From Nostoc piscinale CENA21 (GTDB lineage Bacteria; Cyanobacteriota; Cyanobacteriia; Cyanobacteriales; Nostocaceae), in contig NZ_CP012036.1 in assembly GCF_001298445.1 (NCBI RefSeq), forward strand, positions 4,452,158 through 4,516,157: a stretch of 64,000 nt of DNA. The letters run 5' to 3'. The position numbers and the translations under genes are program-made. The notes under the pieces were generated by a model that saw only the letters and a list, made by a program, of their open reading frames with translations, was not told the origin of the DNA and searched no databases. Below, piece after piece: positions 1-10,000 of the stretch (its first letter is position 1; every line of letters starts with the position of its first letter).

Positions 1-828
1 GAACAAGTCAATCAAGTAATTGACTCGATGCAAACATCCATCCGCAATATTGTACGTGCGCCCCGCCGTATGGCTACCCGTACCCAGCAAAGAATGGACA
101 CATTCAAAGCTTATTTAGAAGAATATTTGCGACAAACTGGCAAAGAAGAACTCAACCCTGAAGGTATTAAACGTGACTTGCAATTATTGTTGCATGATCC
201 ACGGGTCGGGGTAGAAAGTTTGAGCGATCGCTTGGCGCATTTTGACCGTTCTACTATCATCGCCTTACTAAAAATTCGGGAAGATATGAGCGATGAAGAA
301 GCCGCCAGAATTGCCGACAATATAGTTTCTGTCCGGGATCAATTTGTTGAACAAGTACGGGGTATTCAACGCCGGATACAAGATGTGGTGGATGGGATTT
401 TTGCTCGTATCCGCTACTATCTCAATTCCTTAGATCGCCCAGAACTTAACTATGATGGCATTAAACATGATATCCGCCAGTTATTTGACGATCCTCAAGC
501 TGGATTTGATGCCTTGCGCGATCGCTTATCTTCCTTCAACCGTGATACCCTAGTTGCCATCATGAGTTCCCGCGAGGATATCTCTGAGGAAGATGCTAAC
601 CGAATTATTGACCAAGTAGAACGCGCTCGTAACACAGTTTTACAACGTGCAGAACGCATCCAACAAGAAGCACAACGCCGTTTAGAAGAAGTCAAACGTC
701 AAGCCCAAAAGCAAGCCGAAGAAACCCGCAAAGCCGCAGCTACAGCCGCTTGGTGGCTATTTGCTACAGCCGTAGTTTCTGCTATTTTCGCTGCCTTTGG
801 TGGTGCGATCGCTGTTGTGTTTGTCTAG
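1..828 (+). CDS. Repeat-containing membrane-anchored protein, 5'-truncated by the window
   Basis: The reading frame is open to base 1, so the true start lies upstream; the visible part is 275 residues. Two copies of a roughly 98-residue unit can be seen. Each begins with an LN..GIK.D motif followed by DP..G, then a DRL..F.R.T segment and an S.ED or R.ED..(E/D)EEA motif. After the second unit comes a charged, Gln/Glu/Arg/Lys-rich stretch that should form a coiled coil. The last 28 residues form one hydrophobic segment, so the C-terminus probably sits in a membrane. I do not recognise a named family and infer no function. A clear intrinsic terminator follows the stop codon at 857-881. Confidence 0.75.
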   Translation, partial: EQVNQVIDSMQTSIRNIVRAPRRMATRTQQRMDTFKAYLEEYLRQTGKEELNPEGIKRDLQLLLHDPRVGVESLSDRLAHFDRSTIIALLKIREDMSDEEAARIADNIVSVRDQFVEQVRGIQRRIQDVVDGIFARIRYYLNSLDRPELNYDGIKHDIRQLFDDPQAGFDALRDRLSSFNRDTLVAIMSSREDISEEDANRIIDQVERARNTVLQRAERIQQEAQRRLEEVKRQAQKQAEETRKAAATAAWWLFATAVVSAIFAAFGGAIAVVFV

Positions 829-856
829 CTTAAAAACTGTCTCCGCTAAAATTTTA

Positions 857-881
857 GCCTCCCAATGTGGGAGGCTTTTTT
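857..881 (+). terminator. Rho-independent terminator
   Basis: An 8-bp GC-rich stem (GCCTCCCA / TGGGAGGC) with an ATG loop is followed at once by a run of T. It lies 29 bases after the stop codon of the gene ending at 828, which it probably terminates. Confidence 0.9.
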
Positions 882-983
882 ATGAAATTTATAGCAGGTG
901 AAGTATAAGTAAGGACATTTAAAAAGCACGAATTCCAGGCATAGTTAAGATTTTTACCTCCTGCCTTCTGCCTCCTACCATAA

Positions 984-1484
984 CTAAATCCGCGAATAAC
1001 GCAGACGCACTCTCAAAAGACGTAACCATCGCAGCCAAACTTGTGCAGGTTGCTCAAAGAAAGTGAAAATATCGCCAAAGCCCAGGTTAGTTTTATTATG
1101 ATGCAGCCAGTGTCTTTCGGGAGTGGTGATGAATAGAAATTGGCACATCACATGGATTATTTTTGGAGTTTGCCAACCCAAAACACTAACGTGTCTCCAC
1201 CATACATGAAACTGACCTAATAGCAATCCTAAAATCACTCCAATGGGAGAGAAAGACCAGAAAATAAATGCCATAATTATATAAGGCAAAGCTCCCAAAA
1301 TTCCATCTAAAAGTACCTGAAAATTTAAAGTTAAGATGGCATAGTGGCGAAAGTCCTTCTTCCAAGAATGATGTGTTCTTAAGTGGAGGCTACCAAAAAC
1401 ATGCTCAGGTATGTGATATACGAATGTAGATAAAAAATCACCAAAAAACAATAATAGCCAAGCAACAACGATAGCCTCAATCAT
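984..1484 (-). CDS. Fatty acid hydroxylase / sterol desaturase superfamily protein
   Basis: This is a 166-residue membrane protein with the histidine clusters of the di-iron fatty acid hydroxylase superfamily. They are HIPEH near residue 24, HLRTHHSWKK near residue 34 with FRH just after, FHVWWRH near residue 92, and RHWLHH near residue 124. Hydrophobic segments lie at the N-terminus and around residues 60-95. Known members insert or remove hydroxyl groups or double bonds in lipids, sterols or carotenoids using iron and oxygen at the membrane; the substrate here cannot be read from the sequence. At 166 residues it is short for the superfamily but keeps all the His boxes. Its neighbours are unrelated and it is probably transcribed alone. 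Confidence 0.8.
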   Translation of the reverse strand: MIEAIVVAWLLLFFGDFLSTFVYHIPEHVFGSLHLRTHHSWKKDFRHYAILTLNFQVLLDGILGALPYIIMAFIFWSFSPIGVILGLLLGQFHVWWRHVSVLGWQTPKIIHVMCQFLFITTPERHWLHHNKTNLGFGDIFTFFEQPAQVWLRWLRLLRVRLRYSRI

Positions 1485-2074
1485 TTGTACTCCTCACGTT
1501 CAATTAAACAAATCCACACAAAAAAATCCCAAAAATACAATTGATGCAGCGCCGCATCTTGTCAATTTTTCGGGTGACATTTCCGTAGTATTTAAAAGTT
1601 TTATTGATGGGCAATTGTGAATTTAATCAACCATATTAATGACTCCTATTCTTCTTTTATTCCCATTAGATTAGTTAAATACATCTAAAATTTGATAGAT
1701 TTAGTGTATTTTACTATTGTTACCCCATAATCTTCTTATGAAGACAGACAGTCTAAGCAAAGAATGAGTTAAGATTAGTACAAATTTAGGTTAAGAATTT
1801 CTGCACAATTATTCAGCAGAGATTAACTACAAGTTATCTGGCATTGAGAGGAAATTTAACTAGGAAAATATTTCAGAGGTCGGATTTTGATGACAAGTAT
1901 TGCCTTAAGCTGAGAATTAGAAGCATCTTAACTTTAGCGATCGCTTATGTTTTCCCTATGTAAGAGTTTTGAAAACCTATACCCCTACACCCTTGCACCC
2001 TTACACCCAAACTCCACAGATAACCTTTGTGCGTTGAAAGCGTTACCCTAGATGGTAAAGCTCAAATTTAGACT
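1485..2074. other. Intergenic region, 590 bp, no gene seen
   Basis: This AT-rich spacer lies between two divergent genes and should hold both promoters. The only structured element is a C-rich stretch at about 1981-2010 made of repeated ACCCTTACA/ACCCTTGCA-type units. A very similar stretch occurs inside the repeat element near 55130-55153. No convincing short gene or RNA was found. Confidence 0.5.
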
Positions 2075-2638
2075 ATGACACCTGACGAAATTGCGGTAAC
2101 ACTAACAGAATTCTTTGGTACAGAAAGTATAGCTGCGATCGCACCTGGATCTTGGCAAGTAGACTCACCTAGTTTTCGGCTGTTAGTGCTGCTGTCAGAA
2201 GACCAAACTTGGCTGCGAGTGTTATTGCCAATTGTACCCCTACAAGAAGCGGAAACATTTTTAACCCAATTTTTAGAAGCCAACTTTGATGAAACTCAAG
2301 AAACCCGTTACGCAGTTTATGACAGCGTAGTTTGGGGAGTCTATCACCATAATATGGGTACATTAGTGAGTGCGGATTTTGCAAATGCTATTTCTAGACT
2401 GCTGTCTCTACATAAAGCTGGTTTAAATGATGTCTTCAATCGATTTATTGAAAACCGCCTCCGCAAAATTATCCAAGCCGCAAAACAGCAAGGACAATCT
2501 CTACAAGCCACAATGCAAAACTTAGAAAGATTTTATGCAGAAGGTTTAATGGGTGAAATTAACCAATCTGCTAACGATAGAGAACAAGTATTAGCCACTT
2601 GGCAATATCAACTAGAACGCCTTTGGAATGAAATATAG
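2075..2638 (+). CDS. Conserved hypothetical protein, YbjN/CesT-like in appearance
   Basis: This is a soluble 187-residue protein with no signal peptide or membrane segment. The first 110 residues alternate strands and helices, with a central hydrophobic strand pair (RLLVLLSEDQTWLRVLLPI). The pattern resembles the small alpha/beta YbjN or secretion-chaperone (CesT) type fold, but that is only an impression. The C-terminal third is helical, charged and rich in Gln, Arg and Glu. It could be an adaptor or chaperone; function is not known. A heptanucleotide-type repeat (AGTGCTGAGTGCTGAG) follows within 30 bases of the stop codon. Confidence 0.7.
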   Translation: MTPDEIAVTLTEFFGTESIAAIAPGSWQVDSPSFRLLVLLSEDQTWLRVLLPIVPLQEAETFLTQFLEANFDETQETRYAVYDSVVWGVYHHNMGTLVSADFANAISRLLSLHKAGLNDVFNRFIENRLRKIIQAAKQQGQSLQATMQNLERFYAEGLMGEINQSANDREQVLATWQYQLERLWNEI

Positions 2639-2833
2639 CAAAGTGCTGATTACTTAGTGCTGAGTGCTGAGAAAAAATACCAATCCCCAGCCTCTAACTC
2701 CCAACATGCTAGTACAGGTCGGCGTAAATAAACAGACCATAAGAAATTGCTAAAAGGCTTATGGTATGACGATTCTTTCTTTTTCCTTTTAACTTTTTCC
2801 TTTTGCCTTGTTTTACTACTCCCTTTTTTATTC

Positions 2834-3219
2834 ATGGATATTATCGCAATTCTCAAAGAAGATTATCAAAGATTTCCTGAAAATCAAACATATTCAATTT
2901 ACGCTGAAGATGTTTATTTTCAAGATGCGGTTTTTAAATTTCGAGGACTTAAACTTTATCGATGGATGATTAAATTTATCCAGACTTTTTTTTTTTAAAT
3001 CTCAAAATGGATTTACATAGCATTCAACGTTTGGGCGACACCATCAAAACTGAGTGGACACTGAGTTGGAACAGTCCTTTACCTTGGAAACCCCGCATTT
3101 CTATCACTGGCTGGAGTGAATTAAAACTCAACTCCGATGATTTAATTATTTCTCACATTGACTATTGGAATTGTTCACAGGCAGATGTAATTAAACAGCA
3201 TTTCTTTGCAGTTAAATAG
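2834..3219 (+). CDS. DUF2358 family protein, frameshifted at an 11-T tract
   Basis: The gene reads in one frame from the ATG at 2834 (MDIIAILKEDYQRFP, typical of DUF2358) up to a run of 11 T at 2986-2996, where it hits a stop. It continues in another frame from about 3000 as NLKMDLHSIQRLGDTIKTEW to the stop at 3219. Removing two T (or adding one) rejoins the halves; the two-T version gives the spacing I remember for this family. DUF2358 proteins are small, NTF2-like in appearance, common in cyanobacteria and plastids, and of unknown role. The break could be a sequencing error, a slippage-dependent gene or a real mutation; the tail after the tract is otherwise well preserved. Confidence 0.7.
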
Positions 3220-3246
3220 TGTGATGAAAGATGCGATCGCTGGTTC

Positions 3247-3279
3247 AGATCCCCGACTTCTTAAAGAAGTCGGGGATCT
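3247..3279. repeat. 33-bp perfect palindrome, possible bidirectional terminator
   Basis: The arms are 16 bases each (AGATCCCCGACTTCTT and its exact complement) around a single central base. It lies between the convergent ends of the DUF2358 gene (3219) and nadA (3320), so it could terminate both. There is no strong T tract on either side. The CCCGACTT core reappears in the hairpin at 63361-63397. Confidence 0.75.
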
Positions 3280-3319
3280 TATTGTTCATAAATATTCCAG
3301 GATTGATATACAAAACCAA

Positions 3320-4294
3320 CTAATTACTCATTTCTAACATCCGTTGCATAGGACGTAGCGCCGCTAGTCGAATCTCTTCAGACATTGTAATTTCAGGAGC
3401 GCGGTTTTTCATCGCTAAATACAGTTTTTCTAATGTATTGAGTCGCATAAAAGGACACTCATTACAGTTACAATTATTTGTTGGTGGCGCAGGAATAAAA
3501 TGCTTATCTGGCGCAAATTTTTGCATTTGGTGAATAATTCCCGGTTCTGTCGCCACAATAAATTCTTGGGCGGGGCTGGTTTGACAATATTTGAGTAAAG
3601 CTGCCGTTGAACCAATATAATTAGCGTGGCGCAAAACGCTAGTTTCACATTCTGGGTGAGCGATCGCCTCCGCTTGGGGATGTGCTATTTTTAACTGGAC
3701 GATTTTCTTTTCGGAAAAGGTTTCATGGACAATACAGCTACCTTGCCACAGTACCAAATCTCTGCCAGTTTGTTCCATGACATAGCGCCCTAAATTTCTG
3801 TCTGGGGCAAAAATAATTGGCTGGTCTTTAGGTATCTGCTGCACAATTTTGACAGCATTAGAACTAGTACAAATAATATCGCTCATTGCCTTAATGTCAG
3901 CAGAGCAGTTGATATACGAAACCACCAAATGATCAGGATGGGCTGCTTTAAACGCCGCAAATTCCTTTGGTGGACAACTATCTGCTAAAGAACAACCAGC
4001 AGTTAAATCAGGTAACAGTACTAACTTATCAGGATTGAGAATTTTGGCTGTTTCTGCCATAAAGTGTACGCCAGCAAAGACAATTACATCTGCATTTGTC
4101 TGGGCTGCGGCTTTCGCCAGTTGTAACGAATCACCAATAAAATCTGCAATATCTTGAATATCTGGTTCTTGATAGTAATGCGCCAAGATTACCGCATTGA
4201 GTTCTTTTTTCAAATCCTCAATAGCAGCAAATAAATCTCGTGGTAGTTCACCTGATTGGGTTTGGTTTTTTGGTGCAAATGCAGTTGTAAACAC
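3320..4294 (-). CDS. nadA: Quinolinate synthase NadA
   Basis: The 324-residue protein matches NadA. It condenses iminoaspartate with dihydroxyacetone phosphate to quinolinate, the precursor of NAD, using an oxygen-sensitive [4Fe-4S] cluster in the cytoplasm. Recognisable blocks are ILAHYYQ.P.IQD..DF.GDSL near residue 37, the [14 protein letters not shown] block, [11 protein letters not shown] with a conserved cysteine, APDRNLGRY, the LWQGSC.VHE block, AHPEC, and the C-terminal [11 protein letters not shown] that should supply the last cluster cysteine. Length is normal for the long cyanobacterial form. The start at 4294 leaves a short variable N-terminus before the conserved core. No partner nad gene is adjacent. 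The 3' end faces the palindrome at 3247-3279. Confidence 0.96.
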   Translation of the reverse strand: MFTTAFAPKNQTQSGELPRDLFAAIEDLKKELNAVILAHYYQEPDIQDIADFIGDSLQLAKAAAQTNADVIVFAGVHFMAETAKILNPDKLVLLPDLTAGCSLADSCPPKEFAAFKAAHPDHLVVSYINCSADIKAMSDIICTSSNAVKIVQQIPKDQPIIFAPDRNLGRYVMEQTGRDLVLWQGSCIVHETFSEKKIVQLKIAHPQAEAIAHPECETSVLRHANYIGSTAALLKYCQTSPAQEFIVATEPGIIHQMQKFAPDKHFIPAPPTNNCNCNECPFMRLNTLEKLYLAMKNRAPEITMSEEIRLAALRPMQRMLEMSN

Positions 4295-4651
4295 AGTTAG
4301 GGGTTGCTTATGGTTGCAAGTATTTTATCCAGTGGATTCAATTATAGTAGTTTTTACCAAAAATAACAGACAAGAAAATTAAAGACTTTTTGAAGTATTA
4401 CGTAAGTATATGAGAGCGTATGGTAATCTAGATTAATTTTGGCAATTACCTGGGCAACCAGGGCTTAGGGAGTTGGGAATCCTGATTTTTCCGCAATCAT
4501 GATGAGTTGTATGTGCGAAAAGTGATGAAAGGTTGGAGGGTGAAGTTAAGCAGGCGATCGCAGCAGTATTTTATATAAAAAGCTCATAACTCAACTTTAA
4601 GGAATGAAAACTCGACCGACTCCCAGATAGTTTTCCATATCAAATACAATC
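4295..4651. other. Intergenic region, about 360 bp, no gene seen
   Basis: This is the nadA upstream region together with the 3' flank of the DUF433 gene. It has one HIP1-like GCGATCGC site near 4554 and is otherwise AT-rich. I see no supported gene, RNA or clear regulator site. Confidence 0.4.
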
Positions 4652-5023
4652 TCAATCAAGCTCAATGCGTGCTTTCCAGGCTTGAAGTTTTGCACGTAGG
4701 ACTTCTTGATCAGGTTTAGGAGGCATTGCAGCAATTTTTGCAAAGTGTTCTCGATTTCGCTCTTCCCAATATTGGCGAATTTCCATTGCTGTTTGCAGAC
4801 ATTCTTGGTATTCTGCCTCAACTTCTGTCTGATGAGTTCCAATGTATGCTAAGGCTGAATTAATCTGCTCATCATTAAGACCAAGCTTCTCACGAATCAG
4901 TTTTGGTGGATACTGAGCCTTTAGATAATCCATCACGTCGTAAAGTGTGATGCGTGTACCTGCGATCGTCAATCCAAGTTCTGTGCGAATGATTTTTGGT
5001 TCTTGGCTGGATGCGGCTACCAT
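4652..5023 (-). CDS. DUF433 domain protein, antitoxin-like
   Basis: This 123-residue protein starts with the DUF433 pattern: I.RTELGLTIAGTRITLYDVMDYLKA followed by P..I...LGL.DEQI..AL.YI. DUF433 proteins are small winged-helix-like DNA-binding proteins, usually the antitoxin partner of a DUF5615 PIN-like toxin encoded just downstream. Here no toxin gene follows before nadA, so the antitoxin looks orphan. The C-terminal 50 residues are a charged helical extension (QYWEERNREHFAKI). It lies on the same strand as the FitAB pair, 110 bases downstream of fitB, so it may be read through from that operon. The family call is good; the function is inferred. Confidence 0.75.
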   Translation of the reverse strand: MVAASSQEPKIIRTELGLTIAGTRITLYDVMDYLKAQYPPKLIREKLGLNDEQINSALAYIGTHQTEVEAEYQECLQTAMEIRQYWEERNREHFAKIAAMPPKPDQEVLRAKLQAWKARIELD

Positions 5024-5132
5024 AAAGATTTCTCATCAGAAGCTAATTTCATCATATCGCCAATGTAACTTTCAGGCAGACGCAGGCGATCGCTCCACTT
5101 CTCTCCTAATATCATCAATAAAAGTCATTAAA

Positions 5133-5561
5133 TTACAAAGATTTATTCTCCCAAGGATTAATGATCAAAATTTCACAGCCTATAAAATCACTAACATTAC
5201 GAGTTGCTATGGCTGCATTATGGCAATAACAAATAGCAGCAATTTGAGCATCAGCTTGAGAAATAGGATTACCACTGAGTCTTCTTTGGGCTGAAATATT
5301 AGCAAAAGCTACCGCAGCAGATTCATCAAATGGCAAAATACGACCTAAAAAGTCTTCTGTAAACATTAAAGTGGCAGCTTGGTAGATTTCATATTTACGT
5401 TTTCCTTCTGGTAGAATATTTATCCCATAGAGAATTTCCGCTTGTGTGATTGTTGTAGTGAACAAACTTTCTACAGGCTGTTGGGATGACCAATTACGAA
5501 CTACTATAGACCCTTGGGGTTTCATGAGTTCTGACAATACGTTAGTATCAAGAACAATCAT
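5133..5561 (-). CDS. PIN-domain toxin, FitB/VapC type
   Basis: The 142-residue protein has the PIN ribonuclease layout. The N-terminal MIVLDTNVLSELMKP holds the first catalytic Asp, TTTITQAEILYGI the conserved Glu, DAQIAAICYCHNAAIATRNVSDF the later Asp residues, and GCEILIINPWE the C-terminal strand. Such toxins cut RNA with divalent metal when free of the partner antitoxin. The gene follows its antitoxin with a 4-base ATGA overlap (5558-5561), so translation is coupled. The details (LSE..KP and the IAT.N.DF motif) resemble FitB of the FitAB subgroup rather than a generic VapC. The reading frame is intact. Confidence 0.88.
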   Translation of the reverse strand: MIVLDTNVLSELMKPQGSIVVRNWSSQQPVESLFTTTITQAEILYGINILPEGKRKYEIYQAATLMFTEDFLGRILPFDESAAVAFANISAQRRLSGNPISQADAQIAAICYCHNAAIATRNVSDFIGCEILIINPWENKSL

Positions 5562-5807
5562 GATTCAAAATTAGGGACGGGGCGTATAGCTTCTCGCTGA
5601 CTTTCTGGTATTTCAAATTCTCCCAAATGAGCAAAGCGTTTTTCTAGCATGGTGACAATGTTGGTGGGGGGTTGTTGATTTTCTGTTAAAGCAATACGCA
5701 AAATTTCTTTGATTTCTGCTTCTAGAGAACGACCATTTTTTTTCTGCTTGTTGTTGCAGAATATTTTTGATGTTTTCATCTAGGTTAAAAATAGTGATAC
5801 TGTTCAT
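5558..5807 (-). CDS. FitA-type ribbon-helix-helix antitoxin, frameshifted at an 8-A tract
   Basis: The gene starts at 5807 with MNSITIFNLDENIKNILQQQ, a ribbon-helix-helix DNA-binding motif. At the coding-strand A8 tract (5736-5743) the frame is lost. In the neighbouring frame it continues as NGRSLEAEIKEILRIAL and ends at 5558 with VPNFES. Dropping one A restores AEKNGRSLEAEI, the expected FitA/Phd-like junction, giving an 82-residue protein. FitA would bind the FitB toxin and the operon promoter. If the frameshift were real, an active toxin would stand without antitoxin, which a cell would hardly tolerate. Error or slippage at the tract is therefore the better explanation. Confidence 0.8.
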
Positions 5808-6001
5808 AATAAGTTGATAAATCTGTGAGATTTAAGAATATTATATCAATTGCATAAGTTCTAAATTTATACGCTGGGATTGTACGTCAATTGGTAAAGG
5901 CGTAGACGCAGCTTGCCGCAGGGATCGCTGTTGGGATTTACTGGGGATTTGAGGGGTGCGATCGCTAAACTTAACTAATTTATAAAGTAATACAAACCTG
6001 C

Positions 6002-6643
6002 TTATCGACGTATTTTAGGTATAAATGTCTTTTCCAACTTTTCTGCGATTCGGAAGTATGCAATTAATGGGTTTCCCAGCCCAAAAGGTAATGCTTTGAT
6101 GATATCTCGATCAAGACGATAAACTCTAGAACCAAGTCGGAGGATAACATCTCCATCTTCACGAGCTTTTACACGCTCTCTTAAGCGTCGAATTTCTTCA
6201 CTTATAGCACTTTCACCTACCTGCTCATCTATTAAGATTAATTCTCTATCTAGATTTTCGAGTTCAGCTAAAATTCTAACAGCATCACGCTCTAAGCTAT
6301 CTATTCTATCCAAGGCTGCTTGTCGTCGAGATTCAATTTTTACAATTTCCGCAAGCCGCGAACGTTCTGCTTCGAGAACTTGAATCTTTTCCTCCTGAGT
6401 TTTAGCTTGCTCAATTAGCCTTTCGATCTCTGGAACTTTGGAAAGTCGCTGTATGATTTCGTCATCAGATCGGCTAATTGCATAGCCAAATAAGGCTAGA
6501 CCAACGGGAGCAGCAGTAGCAGATGCAATGCCAAACCAAACTACAAAACGATTATCTTTCCCAGATTGAATTCCAAGATAAACGGTTCCGGTAACAAGAC
6601 CAGTTGCAATAAACGCTGAAATAATTTTCCTTATCAAAACCAC
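6002..6643 (-). CDS. Unrecognised membrane-anchored coiled-coil protein
   Basis: This 213-residue protein has two predicted membrane segments, about residues 7-27 and 35-57. A long charged segment at about residues 60-155 follows, with heptad-like Glu/Arg/Leu spacing that should form a coiled coil. The C-terminal 55 residues are more compact (DVILRLGSRVYRLDRDII). No catalytic motif is visible. It could be a membrane-tethered structural or scaffolding protein; I do not recognise a family. It stands alone with about 200 bp and 450 bp of noncoding sequence on its two sides. Confidence 0.65.
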   Translation of the reverse strand: MVLIRKIISAFIATGLVTGTVYLGIQSGKDNRFVVWFGIASATAAPVGLALFGYAISRSDDEIIQRLSKVPEIERLIEQAKTQEEKIQVLEAERSRLAEIVKIESRRQAALDRIDSLERDAVRILAELENLDRELILIDEQVGESAISEEIRRLRERVKAREDGDVILRLGSRVYRLDRDIIKALPFGLGNPLIAYFRIAEKLEKTFIPKIRR

Positions 6644-7089
6644 TAGAGTAATTAAAAAATGAATGGTAAAAGTATATTTGTCTAACGATTTATTGTACGG
6701 TAAATTTCTATCTATTATCCATATTTCGTCTTCAGAAAAGCAATTTTAAGCTTATAAATTTGAAATTCCAACTTCAGAACTTCAAACTTCTGTTTCAGAA
6801 CTCGAAGATAAAACTTCAGATGTTAAATTACGGAGCAAAAACTCGGAATGTGAGTCATTTTGAGATAACTTGCGCTATGAGACTTAGAATAAATTCTGGG
6901 GCAGGGATAAGTATTTGCAACAAAACTCCTGTTTACTTAGACATTCAGCAATTGCAGGGGGGTTGGGGAGAGGTTCATGGCACTCATATTAAAACATTCT
7001 TGCGATCGCTCCCCGAACTGGCACAAGTTGAGTCAAGATATACTTTACCCTAATCAAGACTTAAGTATATACCTACACGGCTGCTGCTT
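6644..7089. other. Intergenic region, about 445 bp
   Basis: This is the spacer between two divergent genes. It contains an AACTTCAGAACTTC-like run near 6768-6815 made of repeated TTCAGA/AACTTC words. A 97-codon open frame across 6760-7053 has unusual composition and no family features, so I treat it as chance. Promoters for both neighbours should lie here. Confidence 0.4.
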
Positions 7090-10000
7090 ATGTCATCTTC
7101 CCCAGAGCGTCCGTTAAAAATTAATCTCACCCTACCATCATCCCATCCGCAGTTATTGGAGGGATTGGATTTGTGGCTGCGCTTAGGTTTGATATCTGAT
7201 GCCCAAGTTAGGCAGTTATGTAAGGAATATCTCAGTTGTACGGTAGTATTACAGCCGCAAGTCGAACCAAAACCAGTGGTAGCGGGTGCAACTCCCAAAC
7301 AGCCAGCCAAGCCATTAATTGCTTATGCGCCAGCACAGCCAAAAGCCGCGACTCAACCCAATTTTGTCACGCGGATGTTGCAATCTTTGGGGGAAGAACT
7401 GAGTGTACGCTGGCTGTTATTTTTAGGTGTGTTTTTAGTAGTGCTGTCCTCTGGGGTATTAGCAGCAAGTCAATGGGAAAGATTTCCCGCAGCCGGACAG
7501 TATGGGGTGTTATTTGCTTATACGTTAACTTTTTGGGGTTTCAGCTTTTGGACTGGGAGACAAGCAAACCTGAGATTAACCACTCAGACATTATTGATTG
7601 TCACTTTATTTCTAGTGCCTGTGAATTTTTGGGCAATGGACAGTTTCGGATTATGGCACAATCCGCTTAACTGGTTGACAGTTGCGATCGCTGCTCCTAC
7701 CCTGACTTATATTACAGTTTTACTGTGCAGTAATCGTACAGTTTTTCCCAACTCCCGCACGAGAAAGTTACCGCTAATTAATATCCTGGCGCTGAGTTAT
7801 TTACATTGGGGTTGGAAAATCACAGTCTTTCCTTTAATTGCTGTGTATGCAGCGATGATAGGCACAACTTTACTCACTATTTATTACATTCGTCGCCAGC
7901 AACGCCACACTGGAGAAAATCAACTCAGCTTATTTGCTACCGTCATTGTTTACTCGTTAATAATACTGCTATCACGGGCAATTTTTGTTGCGGGGGTAAA
8001 TGTCACCCAACTAGGGTTAGCCATTGGGATTTGTGGTTGGTTGATTACTTGGTTAGTACAGCAAGGGGAGATGAGGGGAGAAGGGCGACAAGGGCGACAA
8101 GGTGGACAAGGTAGCAACTATGTTTCTTCTCCCTTGTCTCCCCCCTCTACCCCCTCACCCCCCTCACCCTCATTCCCTTGGGAAATCTTAGGTAGCCTTT
8201 TACTCTTTCTCGGTTGGGCTGTGGCGGTAATAGATTATCCGGGACAAGCTTTGGCTGTGAGTGGTTTGGCTTTGGGGTATGTAAGTCAGCGTTTGCAGAG
8301 ATATAGCCTCAAGTTTGATTTAGCGGTGTTGTTTTTGGTTGGCTTACAGTCGATTTGGCAGGGTTGGCGAGTTGTACCACTAGAAACACGGAAATCGATA
8401 ATTGCCATTGCGGCAAATCTCACCCAGGCACAAAATGAACCTTGGGCGTTGCTGAGTCTGGCATTATTTCCTTATTTAATATTTATGGTATGGTTTTGCG
8501 ATCGCCTGCGTCATACCGAAAAACGAGATTTGGCAAATTATGGTGAAGCAATAGCGGTGATGTTTGGCAGTTTTTTAACTGTCATTTCCACAATTAATCC
8601 TACCTTGCGATCGCTCAATCTAGTTTTGTCTACTATTACTTTGGCTGTTGTTACTAAACGCCGTTCGCCATCTTCCACGCCGTTAATTTACCTGACTCAC
8701 TTCATCGGGTTACTGGCACTTTTCTCAGTCATAGACTGGTTTTTCCCGAATCTCCCGACTTATCTCTGGGCAACGGTTATCTCAGTTGTGATGGTAGCAG
8801 AATGGGGATTTAGTCTCGGCGGTAATGGTGGCTGGCAAAGTAGTGCATGGCATTTCGGCTTAGTATTATCCATCGTCAGTTTTAGTTTATTTTTTGATGC
8901 CACTGTTAACCAAAAATATTGGGGTGTGATTTGGTTAATTACACCCTTATCTTTGACATTTTTAGCGAGTCGCACCACAGGCAAACACCGCACTATCAGG
9001 GCTTTTTTGAGTTTATTGGCTGTGTTTGCGGTGCAGTTTTTAACGATACTTCTTCCAGAAACTAGATTTATTAGTTTGGCGGTGGGTACAGGTGTCATGT
9101 ATCTCAACACCCGCTATTTAAGAAATGAAGGATCTGCCGCCTTTACCATTGGTTTAGGAATGAGTTTTATTGCGGCGTTGCTGTGGGAAGGGATACCAGG
9201 ATTACCCCGTCTAGCTATTGCAGGTTGGTTAGTCGTAGGTGCGATCGCCACTTTTAGTTTATGGTTAATGCGAAAATTACTGCAACAACGCAACCATGAA
9301 TTAGCAAGTATATATGCAGAAGCTAGTGATAAATGGGCGATCGCTTTATGTTGTACTGTACTCTCAACCCTGACAATCCACTCATATTTAGTTTATGATG
9401 CCGTCGTCATCCCCGGAGTTTGGTATTTAGTCGCCAGTGCAGTTACTTTACTCGCCATTACTTACCGTAGCTGGAGTGAACCCACAGATTGGGCATTTTA
9501 TGGTATTGGTTGGTGTGTAGAATTATTCATCGCTGAAGTGTTGAGCTTTGGGGAACGTTCTACAATTAGAGTCGCGGCCGCTAACATCGCTTTAGGTTTA
9601 TTCACCCAACTTTTAGGCGAATGGTGGCGACGAAGATATCATCCCGCCAGACTTCCCAGTAGTTTACATATTCTGCCCTTAGTTTATGGTGCATTGAGTG
9701 TTGTTCTGCGGTTCAATGTTTTTACCGAATGGACTGGTTTATTTACCTTGGGTGTAGCCTTAATTGTCATTGGTATCGGCAGACGACAACCAAACTTTAA
9801 ACCTCTGCTGTACTGCGGCATTATTGGCGTATCAATTTCCTGTTATGAATTATTGTTTTATCAAATGTCCCAAGCTAAAGGCGGTGCATTTGGTGATGGC
9901 TTAATTGCCATGTCTGCTTTAGGGGCAAGCATCATGCTAGTTTACAACCGATTAGCACCGTGGTTGAGCCAATACTTACGCCTCAGTTTGCCAGAAATCA

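Noticed and set aside
6760..7053. 97-codon plus-strand open frame between two divergent genes
   Set aside because: Composition is odd (TTCAGA/AACTTC repeats at its start), there is no ribosome site, and nothing in the protein suggests a family.
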